In this document: piece after piece, positions 10,046 to 19,579 of the stretch
Layout: the number at the start of each line of letters is the position of its first letter
Position numbering within the stretch: the first letter of the stretch is position 1
NCBI GenBank assembly: GCA_002335865.1
Contig: DDCY01000032.1
Coordinates: 38,810 to 102,809, forward strand
Reading direction: 5' to 3'
From: Saprospiraceae bacterium UBA1994
Lineage (GTDB): Bacteria > Bacteroidota > Bacteroidia > Chitinophagales > Saprospiraceae
DNA length: 64,000 nucleotides
The notes under the pieces: model-generated
The model's input: the letters and a program-made list of their open reading frames with translations, nothing else
Databases searched by the model: none
Told to the model about the DNA's origin: nothing
Program-made: the position numbers and the translations under genes

Positions 10046-12844
10046 ATGAGATTATTTATTACAGCCTTTCTTTATTTCGTTATTGGATCTTCATTACTAG
10101 CGCAGGTAGTCTATACCGAACCAGAGTTTCCATCACAATTTGATGATGTGACTATATATTTTGATGCAACACAAGGTAATGCTGGATTGGCTGGATTTGC
10201 CGATGATGTATATGCACATACCGGTGTGATTACTTCGTCTAGTACTAGTCTTGGGGATTGGAATTATGTGCAAGGTGAATGGGGTACTACTAATGCACCC
10301 CTGATGAATAGAGTAAGTCCGGATCTATATTCGCTTGAGATTAATATTCAAGACTTTTATAATCTACCTGTCGGAGAGCAAGTAGAATATTTAGCATTTG
10401 TATTCCGTAATCAAGACGGATCCCAGTCAGGTAGATCGTCTGACGGATCAGATATATATTCTCAAGTGTATGAGTCAGATCAAGGTTTGATAGCTAATTT
10501 GATATCGCCTGCACTAGGAGGCTCAATCATATTTGATGATGAAAGTCTTAATATTCAGCTGAGTGTAATTAAAGTAGTTGATATCTCAGTATCTAATAAT
10601 GGTATGTTAGTTCATTCTGAAACAAGTGATGCATTAGACATAACAATTACAGATCTCGTACTAGGCGAAAATGAATTTAGTATACTGTTGGATGATGGCG
10701 CAGAGCAACTTACTGTGACTACGACAGTCTTTGTATTGGAGAGAACGAATACCCTAACAAATCCTCCAGCAGAACTTGAAGATGGAGTTAATTATTTCTC
10801 TGATGATACTTTTATTTTTCAATTAACCGCACCTCATAAAGATCATGCGTTTTTCCTTTGTCCAGCTAATGATTATCAAATCGATTTAGATTATCGTATG
10901 AATTTAGCATCGGATGATGTTACATTCTGGATTGAACTACCAAAGACATCATTTGAAAATGGACAAAATACATACCAGTACCTCGTAGATGGCAGTATTA
11001 AACTAGCAGATCCATATTCAGAAGTGATTTTGGATCCAAATAATGATCAATGGGTCCCTGCGGAAGTGATGAATACTCTTCCTGACTATCCTATAGATTT
11101 GACTACAGGTATGGTTACTGTATTTGATACTACGGATGAGGAATATCCTTGGACGTCAATCTTTACGAAACCTGCAAAGACGGATCTTGTGATCTATGAA
11201 ATACTGATGAGAGATTTTTTAAACGATCATAGTTATGCTTCATTATTAGATACATTAGATTACCTACAGACTCTGGGAGTCAATGCGATAGAGTTAATGC
11301 CGGTTAATGAATTTGAAGGCAATCAAAGCTGGGGTTACAATCCATCTTTTCACATGGCATTGGATAAGTACTATGGTACTAGAGATCAGTTTAAAGCAGT
11401 AATAGATGCTGCACACAGTCGAGGTATAGCCGTAATATTGGATGTAGTGTATAATCATGTTTTTTCTCAGAGCCCATTAGCGCAAATGTTTTGGGATCCA
11501 CAGAATTTCCGTCCAACGAGTGACAATCCTTGGCTCAATGTAGAAGCGAAACATCCATTCAATGTTGGCTATGATGTCAACCATGAAAACTTCGAAACTA
11601 AAAAATGGGTTAAAAGAGTGACGCAGTATTGGATAGAAGAATTTAAAATCGATGGTTTTCGTTTTGATCTTTCTAAAGGCTTTACACAGTTTAATAGTGG
11701 AAGCAATTCTGACTTGATGTCTCAGTATGATGCCAGTAGAATTGCCATTCTTAAAGAATATGCAGATTATATCTGGAGCATCGATCCTGATAATTATGTA
11801 ATACTTGAACATTTCGGTGGTAATACTGAAGAACGTGAATTATCTGATCATGGTTTGATGCTTTGGGGAAATGGACAATACCAATTCGCAGAGGCTGCTA
11901 TGGGATATAGCTCAAGTCTTGATTGGTTGTCATATCAGCAACGTGGATGGAGTGATCCGCATGTAGTAGGGTATTCAGAGAGTCATGACGAAGAGCGTAT
12001 GTTATATAAGCTTCTCCAGTTTGGCAATGATGGTCCTGGACATGATACACAGCAGCCTGAGGTTGCCTATGACAGAGCCGAAGCAGCTAACGCAATTTTC
12101 TTTAGTATTCCTGGACCTAAGATGATGTGGCAATTTCAGGAATTAGGATATGATTTCTCTATTAATTATTGTATAAATGGCGGTAATAGCCCAAACTGTA
12201 GATTGGACCCTAAACCAATCAGATGGGATTATGCCGAAGTAGAGGGTAGACGTCAACTATATGCCGTAATCTCAGCGTTGACTCATCTCAAAAAATCTTA
12301 TCCAACATTCGCTACTACAGATTTTCATTTTTTGGACCAGTCATACTATAAGCGCATCAAGCTGAATCACTCTGACATGAATGCGGTGACGATGGCCAAT
12401 TTCAGAGTCGAATCTGACGCTGTAGATCCAAGCTTCCAGTCTACAGGTACATGGTATGAATACTTCACAGGAGATAGTCTTAATGTTACTAATGTCAATG
12501 AAAATATTTCACTCGCACCTGGCGAATATCGTATATATACTGATCAGCATATCACTCCACCAGAGTCATTTTACGTAGGTACGTCAGATTTAGGAGTAAT
12601 TAATGTCGAACTTTACCCTAATCCTATTGGATCATCTGAGAGATTATCACTCATACACTCAGAGTTAAGTGATATTAGAGAAGCATCTGTAATAGATCAA
12701 ATGGGTAGGAGCTCAGAGATTTCCTATGACTATGATGGATATGAGTTAACCTTAGATACAGCAAATATAAGCAGCAATGGAATTTACTACATCAGAATAG
12801 TCACTTCAGATAAGATATACTTGGCTAGGGTAGTGAAAATCTAG
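10046..12844 (+). CDS. Secreted GH13 alpha-amylase family enzyme with T9SS sorting domain
   Basis: The frame is open from a GTG at 10016, but the ATG at 10046 is preferred because it begins directly with a signal peptide (MRLFITAF to SLLAQ); this gives 932 residues. An N-terminal beta-rich region (about 20-240) is followed by a CBM48-like segment, then a GH13 catalytic barrel. Conserved regions are visible: DVVYNH at about 466-471, GFRFD with the nucleophile Asp541, VILEH with the acid/base Glu588, and SESHD near 644-648 carrying the transition-state Asp. The C-terminus is a T9SS sorting domain starting ELYPNPIG. It should act on alpha-1,4/1,6-glucans such as starch or glycogen outside the cell or on its surface. 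Exact specificity (amylase, pullulanase or branching type) cannot be fixed from sequence reading. Confidence 0.9.
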   Translation: MRLFITAFLYFVIGSSLLAQVVYTEPEFPSQFDDVTIYFDATQGNAGLAGFADDVYAHTGVITSSSTSLGDWNYVQGEWGTTNAPLMNRVSPDLYSLEINIQDFYNLPVGEQVEYLAFVFRNQDGSQSGRSSDGSDIYSQVYESDQGLIANLISPALGGSIIFDDESLNIQLSVIKVVDISVSNNGMLVHSETSDALDITITDLVLGENEFSILLDDGAEQLTVTTTVFVLERTNTLTNPPAELEDGVNYFSDDTFIFQLTAPHKDHAFFLCPANDYQIDLDYRMNLASDDVTFWIELPKTSFENGQNTYQYLVDGSIKLADPYSEVILDPNNDQWVPAEVMNTLPDYPIDLTTGMVTVFDTTDEEYPWTSIFTKPAKTDLVIYEILMRDFLNDHSYASLLDTLDYLQTLGVNAIELMPVNEFEGNQSWGYNPSFHMALDKYYGTRDQFKAVIDAAHSRGIAVILDVVYNHVFSQSPLAQMFWDPQNFRPTSDNPWLNVEAKHPFNVGYDVNHENFETKKWVKRVTQYWIEEFKIDGFRFDLSKGFTQFNSGSNSDLMSQYDASRIAILKEYADYIWSIDPDNYVILEHFGGNTEERELSDHGLMLWGNGQYQFAEAAMGYSSSLDWLSYQQRGWSDPHVVGYSESHDEERMLYKLLQFGNDGPGHDTQQPEVAYDRAEAANAIFFSIPGPKMMWQFQELGYDFSINYCINGGNSPNCRLDPKPIRWDYAEVEGRRQLYAVISALTHLKKSYPTFATTDFHFLDQSYYKRIKLNHSDMNAVTMANFRVESDAVDPSFQSTGTWYEYFTGDSLNVTNVNENISLAPGEYRIYTDQHITPPESFYVGTSDLGVINVELYPNPIGSSERLSLIHSELSDIREASVIDQMGRSSEISYDYDGYELTLDTANISSNGIYYIRIVTSDKIYLARVVKI

Positions 12845-13045
12845 TACTTATAATTTGATCTGACAATATTGAAAATGTGCTTCAAGGAAATCTACGAGCA
12901 CGATGGTCTAGTTACTATCATTAAGTAGTACATTTAAAAAGTACAGTTTGTACACCTCAATAAACTTGAAATCAAAACAGTTTAGAGATCCATCGCAAAA
13001 CGCAAGAAGTATTTTTGTAACAAATAAGTAAATGAAAAGACTCCC

Positions 13046-13171
13046 CTAGTTAAGGTAGTTCATGTTACTATTGTAGACATAGATAATTAGAATAACGAAA
13101 ATTGCAATGCCTATGATTCCTTTACCGAACCAAATTCCTTTCTTTCCCCAATCGTTGTTATTTCCACTCAT
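13046..13171 (-). CDS. 41-residue single-pass membrane microprotein
   Basis: A short frame of 41 codons plus TAG, starting with ATG at 13171. The product has a polar Asn/Lys/Gly-rich start (MSGNNNDWGKKG), one hydrophobic helix at about residues 19-33 (IIGIAIFVILIIYVY) and a short polar tail. The composition and the clean start-helix-stop layout argue for a real gene in a region otherwise empty between the amylase and the next hypothetical gene. I do not recognise a family. Such small membrane proteins often modulate membrane complexes, but nothing here shows a target. Confidence 0.55.
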   Translation of the reverse strand: MSGNNNDWGKKGIWFGKGIIGIAIFVILIIYVYNSNMNYLN

Positions 13172-13273
13172 AGCTATAGATTTTGCTATTGTTATATTGA
13201 TGACACAAAGAAATAGTTTATCTGCGAGTATTTCTAATTGTTAGAGGCGAATTTTCAGATGTGGATTATATTT

Positions 13274-13579
13274 CTACTCTTTATCAGCTGGACCTATGCT
13301 TTGAAGCATATTTTCTGCTAGTCGGATTACTTTAGTTTCTGTATCAAAGAATAAAGGATATACCCATTCATGTATTTGATTGACCGTAATGTCGTTGTCA
13401 AAAAATTTGTCAATTGTCTCTTTGTGAATAGTTGGAGATTGGGCTAAGATTCCAATTATACCTGATTCAGAGTTCGATTTGCCTATCAGCTGAAGCTTCT
13501 TATTGTTAATCATTTCTGATCTAATTTTATTAGCATAACTTAGTATGGTAAGATCAACAGCTTCTTTACCAAAGCCCAT
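13274..13579 (-). CDS. Hypothetical protein, possibly a truncated 3' fragment
   Basis: 101 residues from ATG at 13579. No signal peptide or membrane segment is visible; the sequence is mixed alpha/beta with a charged C-terminus (SIGPADKE). The frame stays open 17 codons upstream of the ATG back to a TGA, and that upstream part also looks protein-like (YGLRLGLSNAIHKY), which suggests the original start has been lost. I do not recognise the family. It lies beside a decayed patch at 13679-13818, so it may be part of a degraded locus. Confidence 0.45.
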   Translation of the reverse strand: MGFGKEAVDLTILSYANKIRSEMINNKKLQLIGKSNSESGIIGILAQSPTIHKETIDKFFDNDITVNQIHEWVYPLFFDTETKVIRLAENMLQSIGPADKE

Positions 13580-13999
13580 ATATTTATGAATAGCATTAGA
13601 TAAACCAAGCCTCAGGCCATAGTTAAGTTCTCACATTTCGAATTGGCGTGTAGTATCGATTTATTTTAACAATTATGGTTACTCCAATTTATAAGCTTTG
13701 GAACTGCTGCCGTCTACAAAATTTGTGGTAAATGGAATTCCTTTTCTTACATTGATAAATCCATTCCTTCTTGGTCATCTGCCCAGTTGCACTGAGTGCA
13801 TCACCCAGAAAATCTACCTAAATGCATCGTGGAAAATTTTTAGCATTCTCTATAACTCAGGAAATTTAAATTTTACGAGAATCTTAGACTTGATATCTCT
13901 GAAAAAGCACTGACTGGCCCTCTCTAAAATAGTTAATCTGTGGATGATGAGCTAGCGCTTCATGCGATGTTTGAAAGCAACCAACTATAAGCCAAAGCT
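13580..13999. other. Intergenic region with decayed coding traces
   Basis: No intact gene is convincing here. A plus-strand frame at 13698-13913 has no homology I recognise and a poor start context. The minus strand shows a better coding trace, listed separately at 13679-13818. Confidence 0.4.
13679..13818 (-). pseudogene. Decayed C-terminal fragment
   Basis: Read on the minus strand, one frame gives FLGDALSATGQMTKKEW, and a different frame continues with NGFINVRKGIPFTTNFVDG and SSSKAYKLE to a stop at 13679. The two coding-like halves join only through a frameshift, and no start codon precedes them. The family is not recognised. This looks like the eroded end of a gene. Confidence 0.3.
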
Positions 14000-15769
14000 C
14001 TACACAGCTCTACACTTCTCCTTTAACCATAATCTATGTTCTTCATCCATCTGCGGTGACACCTTATCATAAGTTTCTTGATGATAATCATTAAGCCACT
14101 GAGTTTCCGTAGTAGTCATGAAATCCATATCTATTAGATTAGTAGCGATAGGGAATAGAGTGATAGTATCAAATTTCAACCATCCTTCCTTATCTTCTAC
14201 TACGACCATTAGATTTTCTATACGGATTCCGTACTCTCCTTCTAGGTAATATCCTGGCTCATTGGAACTGAGCATTCCTGCATCATGCTTTGTATTAGAT
14301 CTTATTGAATTGCCAGGCGCAAATCCTTGTGGTGGCTCATGTACATTCATAAAAAATCCTACCCCGTGACCAGTACCATGACCGTAATTGAGACCATGTT
14401 GCCAGAGGTGCATTCGTGCTAAAGTATCGAGTTGATTTCCTTGAGTGCCTATTGGGAATTTGGCCATAGAGAGTCCTATCATTCCCTTGAGCACTAGCGT
14501 ATAATGAAGCTTCTGTTGATCTGTAGGATCCGTAAATGATACAGTTCTAGTGATGTCTGTAGTTCCATCTAAGTACTGACCGCCACTATCGCAAAGGAGC
14601 ATGCCATTATTCTTTATATCGTGACAAGCATCATGAGTAGGATGGTAGTGTATGATGGCACCATTGCCTTTATATCCTATTATCGCTGGAAAACTTTCAC
14701 TTTTGTAATGTGCTTGATGACCTCTACATTCTGCAAGTTTGTCAGCAAATTCCGCCTCAGAGACATTTCGTGATTTGAGCGTATCCTCTAACCACTTCCA
14801 CGCTTTAGCCATGCCTACAGAATCTTTTATTTGGGAAGATTTACTGTGCGCTATCTCAGTTGAGTTCTTAATCGCTTTCAGGTATTTCGCCGGGGTATTG
14901 CCATTAACTTTTTTAGCATTAATAGCTCTGTAGAGATAGGCATTACATATCAAGGGGTCTACTAACAAAGTATCGATCTCTGGTAATTGATTGAGATATG
15001 CGACTATTTCAGCATAGGGTCTGAGATAGATGTTATCAGCTTTTAATTCGTTTTGTATCGCTACCGGTACTTTTACTTTATCTATAAATAATGTGCTATA
15101 AGTCTTGCTTACTACTAGGTAGCAAACTGCCACTGGGTTAAAGTCTATATCAGTTCCCCTTATATTGAGCGTCCATCCTATATCGTCTAAGGTAGTAGTA
15201 AGGTGATGATCTGCTTTTTGCTCAACCATCTTAGCTCTTACTTCATTGAGTCTTTCTGTACGGGTTTTTCCAGCGTACTTGGCATCGTGTACATATATCT
15301 CATTCATAGGTATAGCTGCTCTGTTTGTCCATGTTGGTGATATACCATCAGCGTCTATTCTAAACTTTAATCCCTCTGAAACAAATGCCTTTTTCAGCAT
15401 ATCACATTGTCCATTAGAGAATAATTGACCATCTACAGCTACGGTCTGACCACTTGAGAGATTGTCAATAATCCAGTCTCTGTAGTAATTGCCAAATTGG
15501 TTATGCATCTTCTGTAGTTCAAATTCACTGCTTGCAGTCTCCATTTCTCCTTGTAAAAAATATCGACTATCAGTCCATACCCCAGCATAATCAACAGTCA
15601 CTACGACAGTACCTGCAGATCCTGTAAATCCACTGATCCATTCTCTTGATTTCCAGTGTTCAGCTACATATTCACTCTGATGTGGATCGCTACTCGGAAT
15701 GATGTAAGCATCTATTTTTTCTTCTCTCATCCACCCTCTGAGGGCTGTTAATCTATCATTTACGGTCAT
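14000..15769 (-). CDS. pepP: Xaa-Pro aminopeptidase (aminopeptidase P, M24B)
   Basis: 589 residues, long three-domain form. The N-terminal creatinase-like domain starts typically (LTALRGWMREEKIDAYIIPS and DPHQSEY), a second creatinase-like domain follows at about 160-300, and the pita-bread M24 catalytic domain occupies about 310-530. Metal ligands are visible: Asp in LLCDSGGQY and Asp in GTTDITRT, His in GHGTGHGVGF, and the two Glu in SNEPGYYLEG and GIRIENL. It removes N-terminal residues preceding proline, probably in the cytoplasm since no signal peptide is present. It is monocistronic. A TAGATTTG element at 15860-15867 on the minus strand may be its -7 promoter box. Confidence 0.93.
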   Translation of the reverse strand: MTVNDRLTALRGWMREEKIDAYIIPSSDPHQSEYVAEHWKSREWISGFTGSAGTVVVTVDYAGVWTDSRYFLQGEMETASSEFELQKMHNQFGNYYRDWIIDNLSSGQTVAVDGQLFSNGQCDMLKKAFVSEGLKFRIDADGISPTWTNRAAIPMNEIYVHDAKYAGKTRTERLNEVRAKMVEQKADHHLTTTLDDIGWTLNIRGTDIDFNPVAVCYLVVSKTYSTLFIDKVKVPVAIQNELKADNIYLRPYAEIVAYLNQLPEIDTLLVDPLICNAYLYRAINAKKVNGNTPAKYLKAIKNSTEIAHSKSSQIKDSVGMAKAWKWLEDTLKSRNVSEAEFADKLAECRGHQAHYKSESFPAIIGYKGNGAIIHYHPTHDACHDIKNNGMLLCDSGGQYLDGTTDITRTVSFTDPTDQQKLHYTLVLKGMIGLSMAKFPIGTQGNQLDTLARMHLWQHGLNYGHGTGHGVGFFMNVHEPPQGFAPGNSIRSNTKHDAGMLSSNEPGYYLEGEYGIRIENLMVVVEDKEGWLKFDTITLFPIATNLIDMDFMTTTETQWLNDYHQETYDKVSPQMDEEHRLWLKEKCRAV

Positions 15770-16211
15770 TTGTCTAATGGTTATTTAAAAAAATGGAATA
15801 AAATTTGATGGGCTGATGTCCTATGTTTTTATAGGGTTCAGCACTATTGTTAGTATAAACAAATCTATTTGAACAGATTAAATATTATAATTTTCTTTTA
15901 TATGTTGTATTGAGCGTCTATATTTGTTTAAGAAATTACCAATCTAAGGTCTATATTATAACGAACTTAAGAAGTATTTTGAATGTTTCTTTTATGTAGT
16001 ATGTGCATGAATCCTCTTTTTTACTAAATATTTCTGACTAGATAGAGGATTGTCTCAAAGCTACTAATAATGATTATCTGTTAAAATGGCATTTAAACTA
16101 GTAAAAGATATTCCAATATGTAATCGGCATTATACCAAATAACAATTGCAATAATGCACGACAAATGGAATAATTAAATTTCGCCAGTCGATAGAATTAA
16201 AAAACTACAAC
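15770..16211. other. Divergent promoter region between pepP and rpoN
   Basis: 442 bases, strongly AT-rich, with no open frame worth calling. On the minus strand TAGATTTG (15860-15867) fits the TAnnTTTG -7 consensus for pepP. On the plus strand TATATTTG (15919-15926) could serve rpoN with a leader of about 280 bases. No RNA gene or riboswitch is recognised. Confidence 0.45.
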
Positions 16212-17693
16212 ATGTTAAAGCAGAATCTAAGTCAAAAAATGCTCCAGAAGCTGTCTCCTCAACAGATACAGTTAATGAAACTTCTGCAGATTCCTACTGC
16301 AACGCTGGATCAACGCATCCAAGAAGAGCTAGAATCTAATCCGGCACTCGATGAGGGTGAAGATAATACCGATGTGTTTGATTTGGGAGATGAGAATTCT
16401 GACGATAGAGCAGAGGAGAAAGAATTCGAATTAGATGACTATTTGACGGAGTATATGGAAGACGATCCATCAAGCTACAAACTCAAAGGGGATAATAGTG
16501 CATATAATATAGAAGAAACAGATACACCAATAAGTGGAGGTAATAACTTTCATGATTTGCTCGAAATGCAATTAGGCTTATTAGAGTTTAAGACTGAAAG
16601 AGAGGAGATTATTGCAAATCAAATAGTGGGTAGTATAGATGAAGACGGATACCTAAGAAGAGAAACCTCTGCTATAATCGATGATATAATGTTTGCACAT
16701 GGATTTGAGATTGTGGAATCGGAGGTAACAGTGATTCTCAGTATGGTCCAAAGATTTGATCCTGCAGGGGTAGGAGCTAGAGATCTTAGAGAATGTCTTC
16801 TCATTCAATTAAATGAGAAGATAGAAAAAGCAACAGGTACTCACGTAAGAGCTAAGAATCTTGCTTTGAAGATACTACTTAATCACTTCCAAGAATTTAC
16901 TAAGAAGCATTATATCAAACTAAAGAAAAATCTATTCGTATCTGACGCTGAACTCAAAGAAGCTATAGAGGAGATACTTAAGCTTAATCCAAAGCCAGCT
17001 AGTGGTGCAGCGACTACAGCCAATAGAGTCAATCAATATATCGTTCCAGATTTCTTAATCAGTAATAGGGATGGTGAATTAGAGCTTACTCTAAATAGTC
17101 GTAATGCTCCTGATCTACGTATCAACGATCAGTACATGGAGATGTTGAAAGGTTATAAGTCAACAACAGAAAAACGTAAGGCTAAGAAGACAGAGAAAGA
17201 AGCTGTGATGTTTATCAAGCAGAAGATTGATTCAGCAAAGTGGTTTATCGATGCTATTAAGCAAAGACAAGATACTCTCAAACGTACTATGTACTCTATA
17301 ATGCAATATCAGTATGACTTCTTCAGAACTGGAGATGATCGTACACTCAAGCCGATGATCTTAAAGGATATCGCTGAGATTACAGGCCTAGATATTTCGA
17401 CAGTATCGCGTGTGGCAAATAGTAAATTCGTACAGACAGAGTTTGGTACTAAGAGATTAAAGGATTTCTTTTCTGAGTCACTTATGACACAAGATGGTAA
17501 AGAAGTTTCTACACTCGAGGTAAAAAATATTTTAGGTACGATAGTAGATCAAGAAGATAAACGTAAGCCATTATCTGATGAGAGACTCAAAGATATGTTG
17601 ATAGAAAAAGGATATAATATCGCTAGAAGAACTATTGCAAAATATAGAGAGCAGTTAGGAATTCCTGTGGCTAGATTGAGAAAAGAGTTGTAG
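16212..17693 (+). CDS. rpoN: RNA polymerase sigma-54 factor
   Basis: 493 residues, the usual size. The N-terminal activator-interacting region is Gln/Leu-rich (QNLSQKMLQKLSPQQIQLMK), followed by an acidic linker (about 50-105), the core-binding domain and a HTH region. The diagnostic RpoN box appears as ARRTIAKYREQ near residues 470-480, close to the C-terminus (ARLRKEL). It directs RNA polymerase to -24/-12 promoters and needs AAA+ activators for melting. No such activator gene is in the window. The gene stands alone and is followed by a clear terminator at 17789. Confidence 0.97.
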   Translation: MLKQNLSQKMLQKLSPQQIQLMKLLQIPTATLDQRIQEELESNPALDEGEDNTDVFDLGDENSDDRAEEKEFELDDYLTEYMEDDPSSYKLKGDNSAYNIEETDTPISGGNNFHDLLEMQLGLLEFKTEREEIIANQIVGSIDEDGYLRRETSAIIDDIMFAHGFEIVESEVTVILSMVQRFDPAGVGARDLRECLLIQLNEKIEKATGTHVRAKNLALKILLNHFQEFTKKHYIKLKKNLFVSDAELKEAIEEILKLNPKPASGAATTANRVNQYIVPDFLISNRDGELELTLNSRNAPDLRINDQYMEMLKGYKSTTEKRKAKKTEKEAVMFIKQKIDSAKWFIDAIKQRQDTLKRTMYSIMQYQYDFFRTGDDRTLKPMILKDIAEITGLDISTVSRVANSKFVQTEFGTKRLKDFFSESLMTQDGKEVSTLEVKNILGTIVDQEDKRKPLSDERLKDMLIEKGYNIARRTIAKYREQLGIPVARLRKEL

Positions 17694-17788
17694 AAATTCA
17701 GATTAAACTTAGTGTGTAGCTAGTGGGAAAGTAAGTCCAAGTCGGTCACTTTAGTGACTAAGATTATATAGTTTAGATAGATTATAAC

Positions 17789-17828
17789 AATCACCTTGTG
17801 AAATTATCGCAAGGTGATTGTTTATTTA
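17789..17828 (+). terminator. Intrinsic terminator of rpoN
   Basis: A perfect 11-base inverted repeat (CAATCACCTTG / CAAGGTGATTG) with an 11-base loop, followed by TTTATTT, about 95 bases after the rpoN stop codon. Confidence 0.75.
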
Positions 17829-18306
17829 ATGCCATCTTCAAAATCAATTGATAATGAAATTGGACTGGTTAAGTCTTTGTCAAATAATATGATTTGTAAT
17901 CCTGCTTGAAAAAATAAGCCATTATTTTGAAGTTGATGGCTGTAGGATACGCTGAGATGGGGAGACGATGGACTGTCAGATGTTTTCGAATCAGGGAGTA
18001 ATTTTGTTTAATAATGATATTTTAAATGTTTAATTTCTGTACCTAATTACTTGTGCATTGTGTCTAGAGTTTACTACATAATTAGTTTCTACAGGTATCA
18101 TTCTTGCAGTCGTTTTGGTAGAAAATATAGTTGCTAAATCACCGTATTTGCCTATATAAAATCCTAAAAATTATAGACGCTCAGGAGTAAATTTCATAGT
18201 AAAATACCAACCTACCATTAAATTAGAGCCTAATTTGTTCGCGTATATTTTTTATGTCCTTTTCATGAAGTATTAAATTTATATCAGGATTATAATTTAA
18301 AGGAAT
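17823..18306 (-). pseudogene. Decayed gene with frameshifts and internal stops
   Basis: The minus strand shows successive coding-like blocks in shifting frames: LNYNPDINLILHEKDIKNI followed by REQIRL; then NLMVGWYFTMKFTPERL ending at a TAA (18171-18173); then FLGFYIGKYGDLATIF and ARMIPVETNYVVNSRHNA to a TAA (18030-18032); then, after another frameshift, SPHLSVSYSHQLQNNGLFF and the final SLSIDFEDGIK stop at 17823. The blocks lie in the expected order for a single gene and have a natural composition. Beta-rich alternation suggests a secreted or outer-membrane protein. I do not recognise the family. The remnant is flanked by two similar hairpins. Confidence 0.5.
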
Positions 18307-18347
18307 AAAAAATCACCCTACGATTAATTGCGAAAGGTGATTTTTTG
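18306..18347 (-). terminator. Terminator-like hairpin
   Basis: Arms AATCACC (18311-18317) and GGTGATT (18336-18342) extend imperfectly inward and are flanked by an A run on the left and a T run on the right. Pairing is slightly better on the minus strand (one G-U instead of a mismatch). No intact minus-strand gene ends just before it, so it may belong to a lost gene or stop read-through from the aminotransferase. It resembles the hairpin at 17789 in its AATCACC/GGTGATT core. Confidence 0.5.
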
Positions 18348-18545
18348 TTGCTTTTGCATTTTAAATAATCTAGGAAATATTACAAAGTAAATATCAATCA
18401 ACAATTCGTCCATTTTAGGAATTTTTTCAAAAACAGATTCCTATCATAGGAATTGGTTATATTGCAAATAATAATTTTTGAGTTGACTATTAGATTTAAT
18501 ATTAATCAATGAGATTGTGAAGTCTGATTTGTATAAATAACTGCT

Positions 18546-19571
18546 ATGCTACAGAACGAATACCAAGTTTCCTTCTTTGATTATCTCTATGACCGTGGTG
18601 GATATAAGCGTATTGATCATTTTGCGGAAGAAGTAGCAGCGGCTCTTTACATTAGTAGGAGTGGAGCCTACAAAAAGATCAGAGCTATTTCTAAATTAAG
18701 TTTTGATGAATCTATGCAAGTATGTAAATACTTTGGCATCTCACTAGATCAATACCTCGATAGTTTCGGTATGGAGAAGAGCAGCTATGCCTTTCAGTCT
18801 GATGACATAGTAAAGCCTTTGACATCTTACTTGCAATGGGCTAAGAATATTCTTACTCATTCGGAATCGATGGACAGATATAGAGATGAGTATACAGTGT
18901 ATTCATTTAGTAATGAGATTCCAGTATTTCACATTTTGCCTTTTCATCATTTACTGAGTTTTAAACTTTTTATTTGGAATAGAAATAACTGGAATATTTC
19001 ACAATATGGATTGAAATATGACTTTGATCACTTTGATAAGGATACAGAGCTGAAGTCTACTTTGGCAGAAGTAAATGATCATTTTATAAGTTATGAAAGT
19101 GTAGATGTATGGGGAAGTGATTTTCTTACCAATACACTCAACCAACTTAGATATTATACCAAGATAGGTGCATTTAGGAGACAGGAAGATCCATTGTTGA
19201 TCCTTGCAGATATACGTAAAATGATCAATCACCTTAAGTCTACTGCAAAGGCTGGTGCGAAGATGAGATTTGGTAGTAAAGAAAAACATGCTAAAATGGA
19301 TATCTATCTCAACTATACACATACAAGTCCAGAGTTAATCTTTATACAATCAGGCAAAAACAGAGTAATATACTCATCCTATTTATCACCTAATTATTTA
19401 CGTACTACTGATGAGCGTATATGTGACTATACTAATAGCTGGATGGAAAAAGCTATAGCACAATCTTCACTTATTAGTAAAGTAGGTGAGGTAGATAGAG
19501 AAAATGTTTTTAATTTTTTGAATAGTATTTTAGATGATATGGAAGATAAACTTAGGTATTATTCAAGATAA
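18546..19571 (+). CDS. HTH-domain transcriptional regulator (Bacteroidota type)
   Basis: 341 residues without a signal peptide. The first 75 residues resemble a helix-turn-helix: FAEEVAAALYISRSGAYKKI followed by SFDESMQVCKYFGISLDQYL. The remaining 260 residues are a mostly helical and charged region without a family I can name, possibly a ligand or protein interaction domain. Proteins of this layout, with an N-terminal HTH and a long uncharacterised tail, occur in Bacteroidota. It ends 8 bases from the convergent aminotransferase gene. Target genes are unknown. The DNA-binding call is moderate. Confidence 0.6.
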   Translation: MLQNEYQVSFFDYLYDRGGYKRIDHFAEEVAAALYISRSGAYKKIRAISKLSFDESMQVCKYFGISLDQYLDSFGMEKSSYAFQSDDIVKPLTSYLQWAKNILTHSESMDRYRDEYTVYSFSNEIPVFHILPFHHLLSFKLFIWNRNNWNISQYGLKYDFDHFDKDTELKSTLAEVNDHFISYESVDVWGSDFLTNTLNQLRYYTKIGAFRRQEDPLLILADIRKMINHLKSTAKAGAKMRFGSKEKHAKMDIYLNYTHTSPELIFIQSGKNRVIYSSYLSPNYLRTTDERICDYTNSWMEKAIAQSSLISKVGEVDRENVFNFLNSILDDMEDKLRYYSR

Positions 19572-19579
19572 TCAAATTG

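Noticed and set aside
13698..13913. Plus-strand 71-codon frame
   Set aside because: The composition is unconvincing and a better, decayed coding trace lies on the minus strand of the same stretch.
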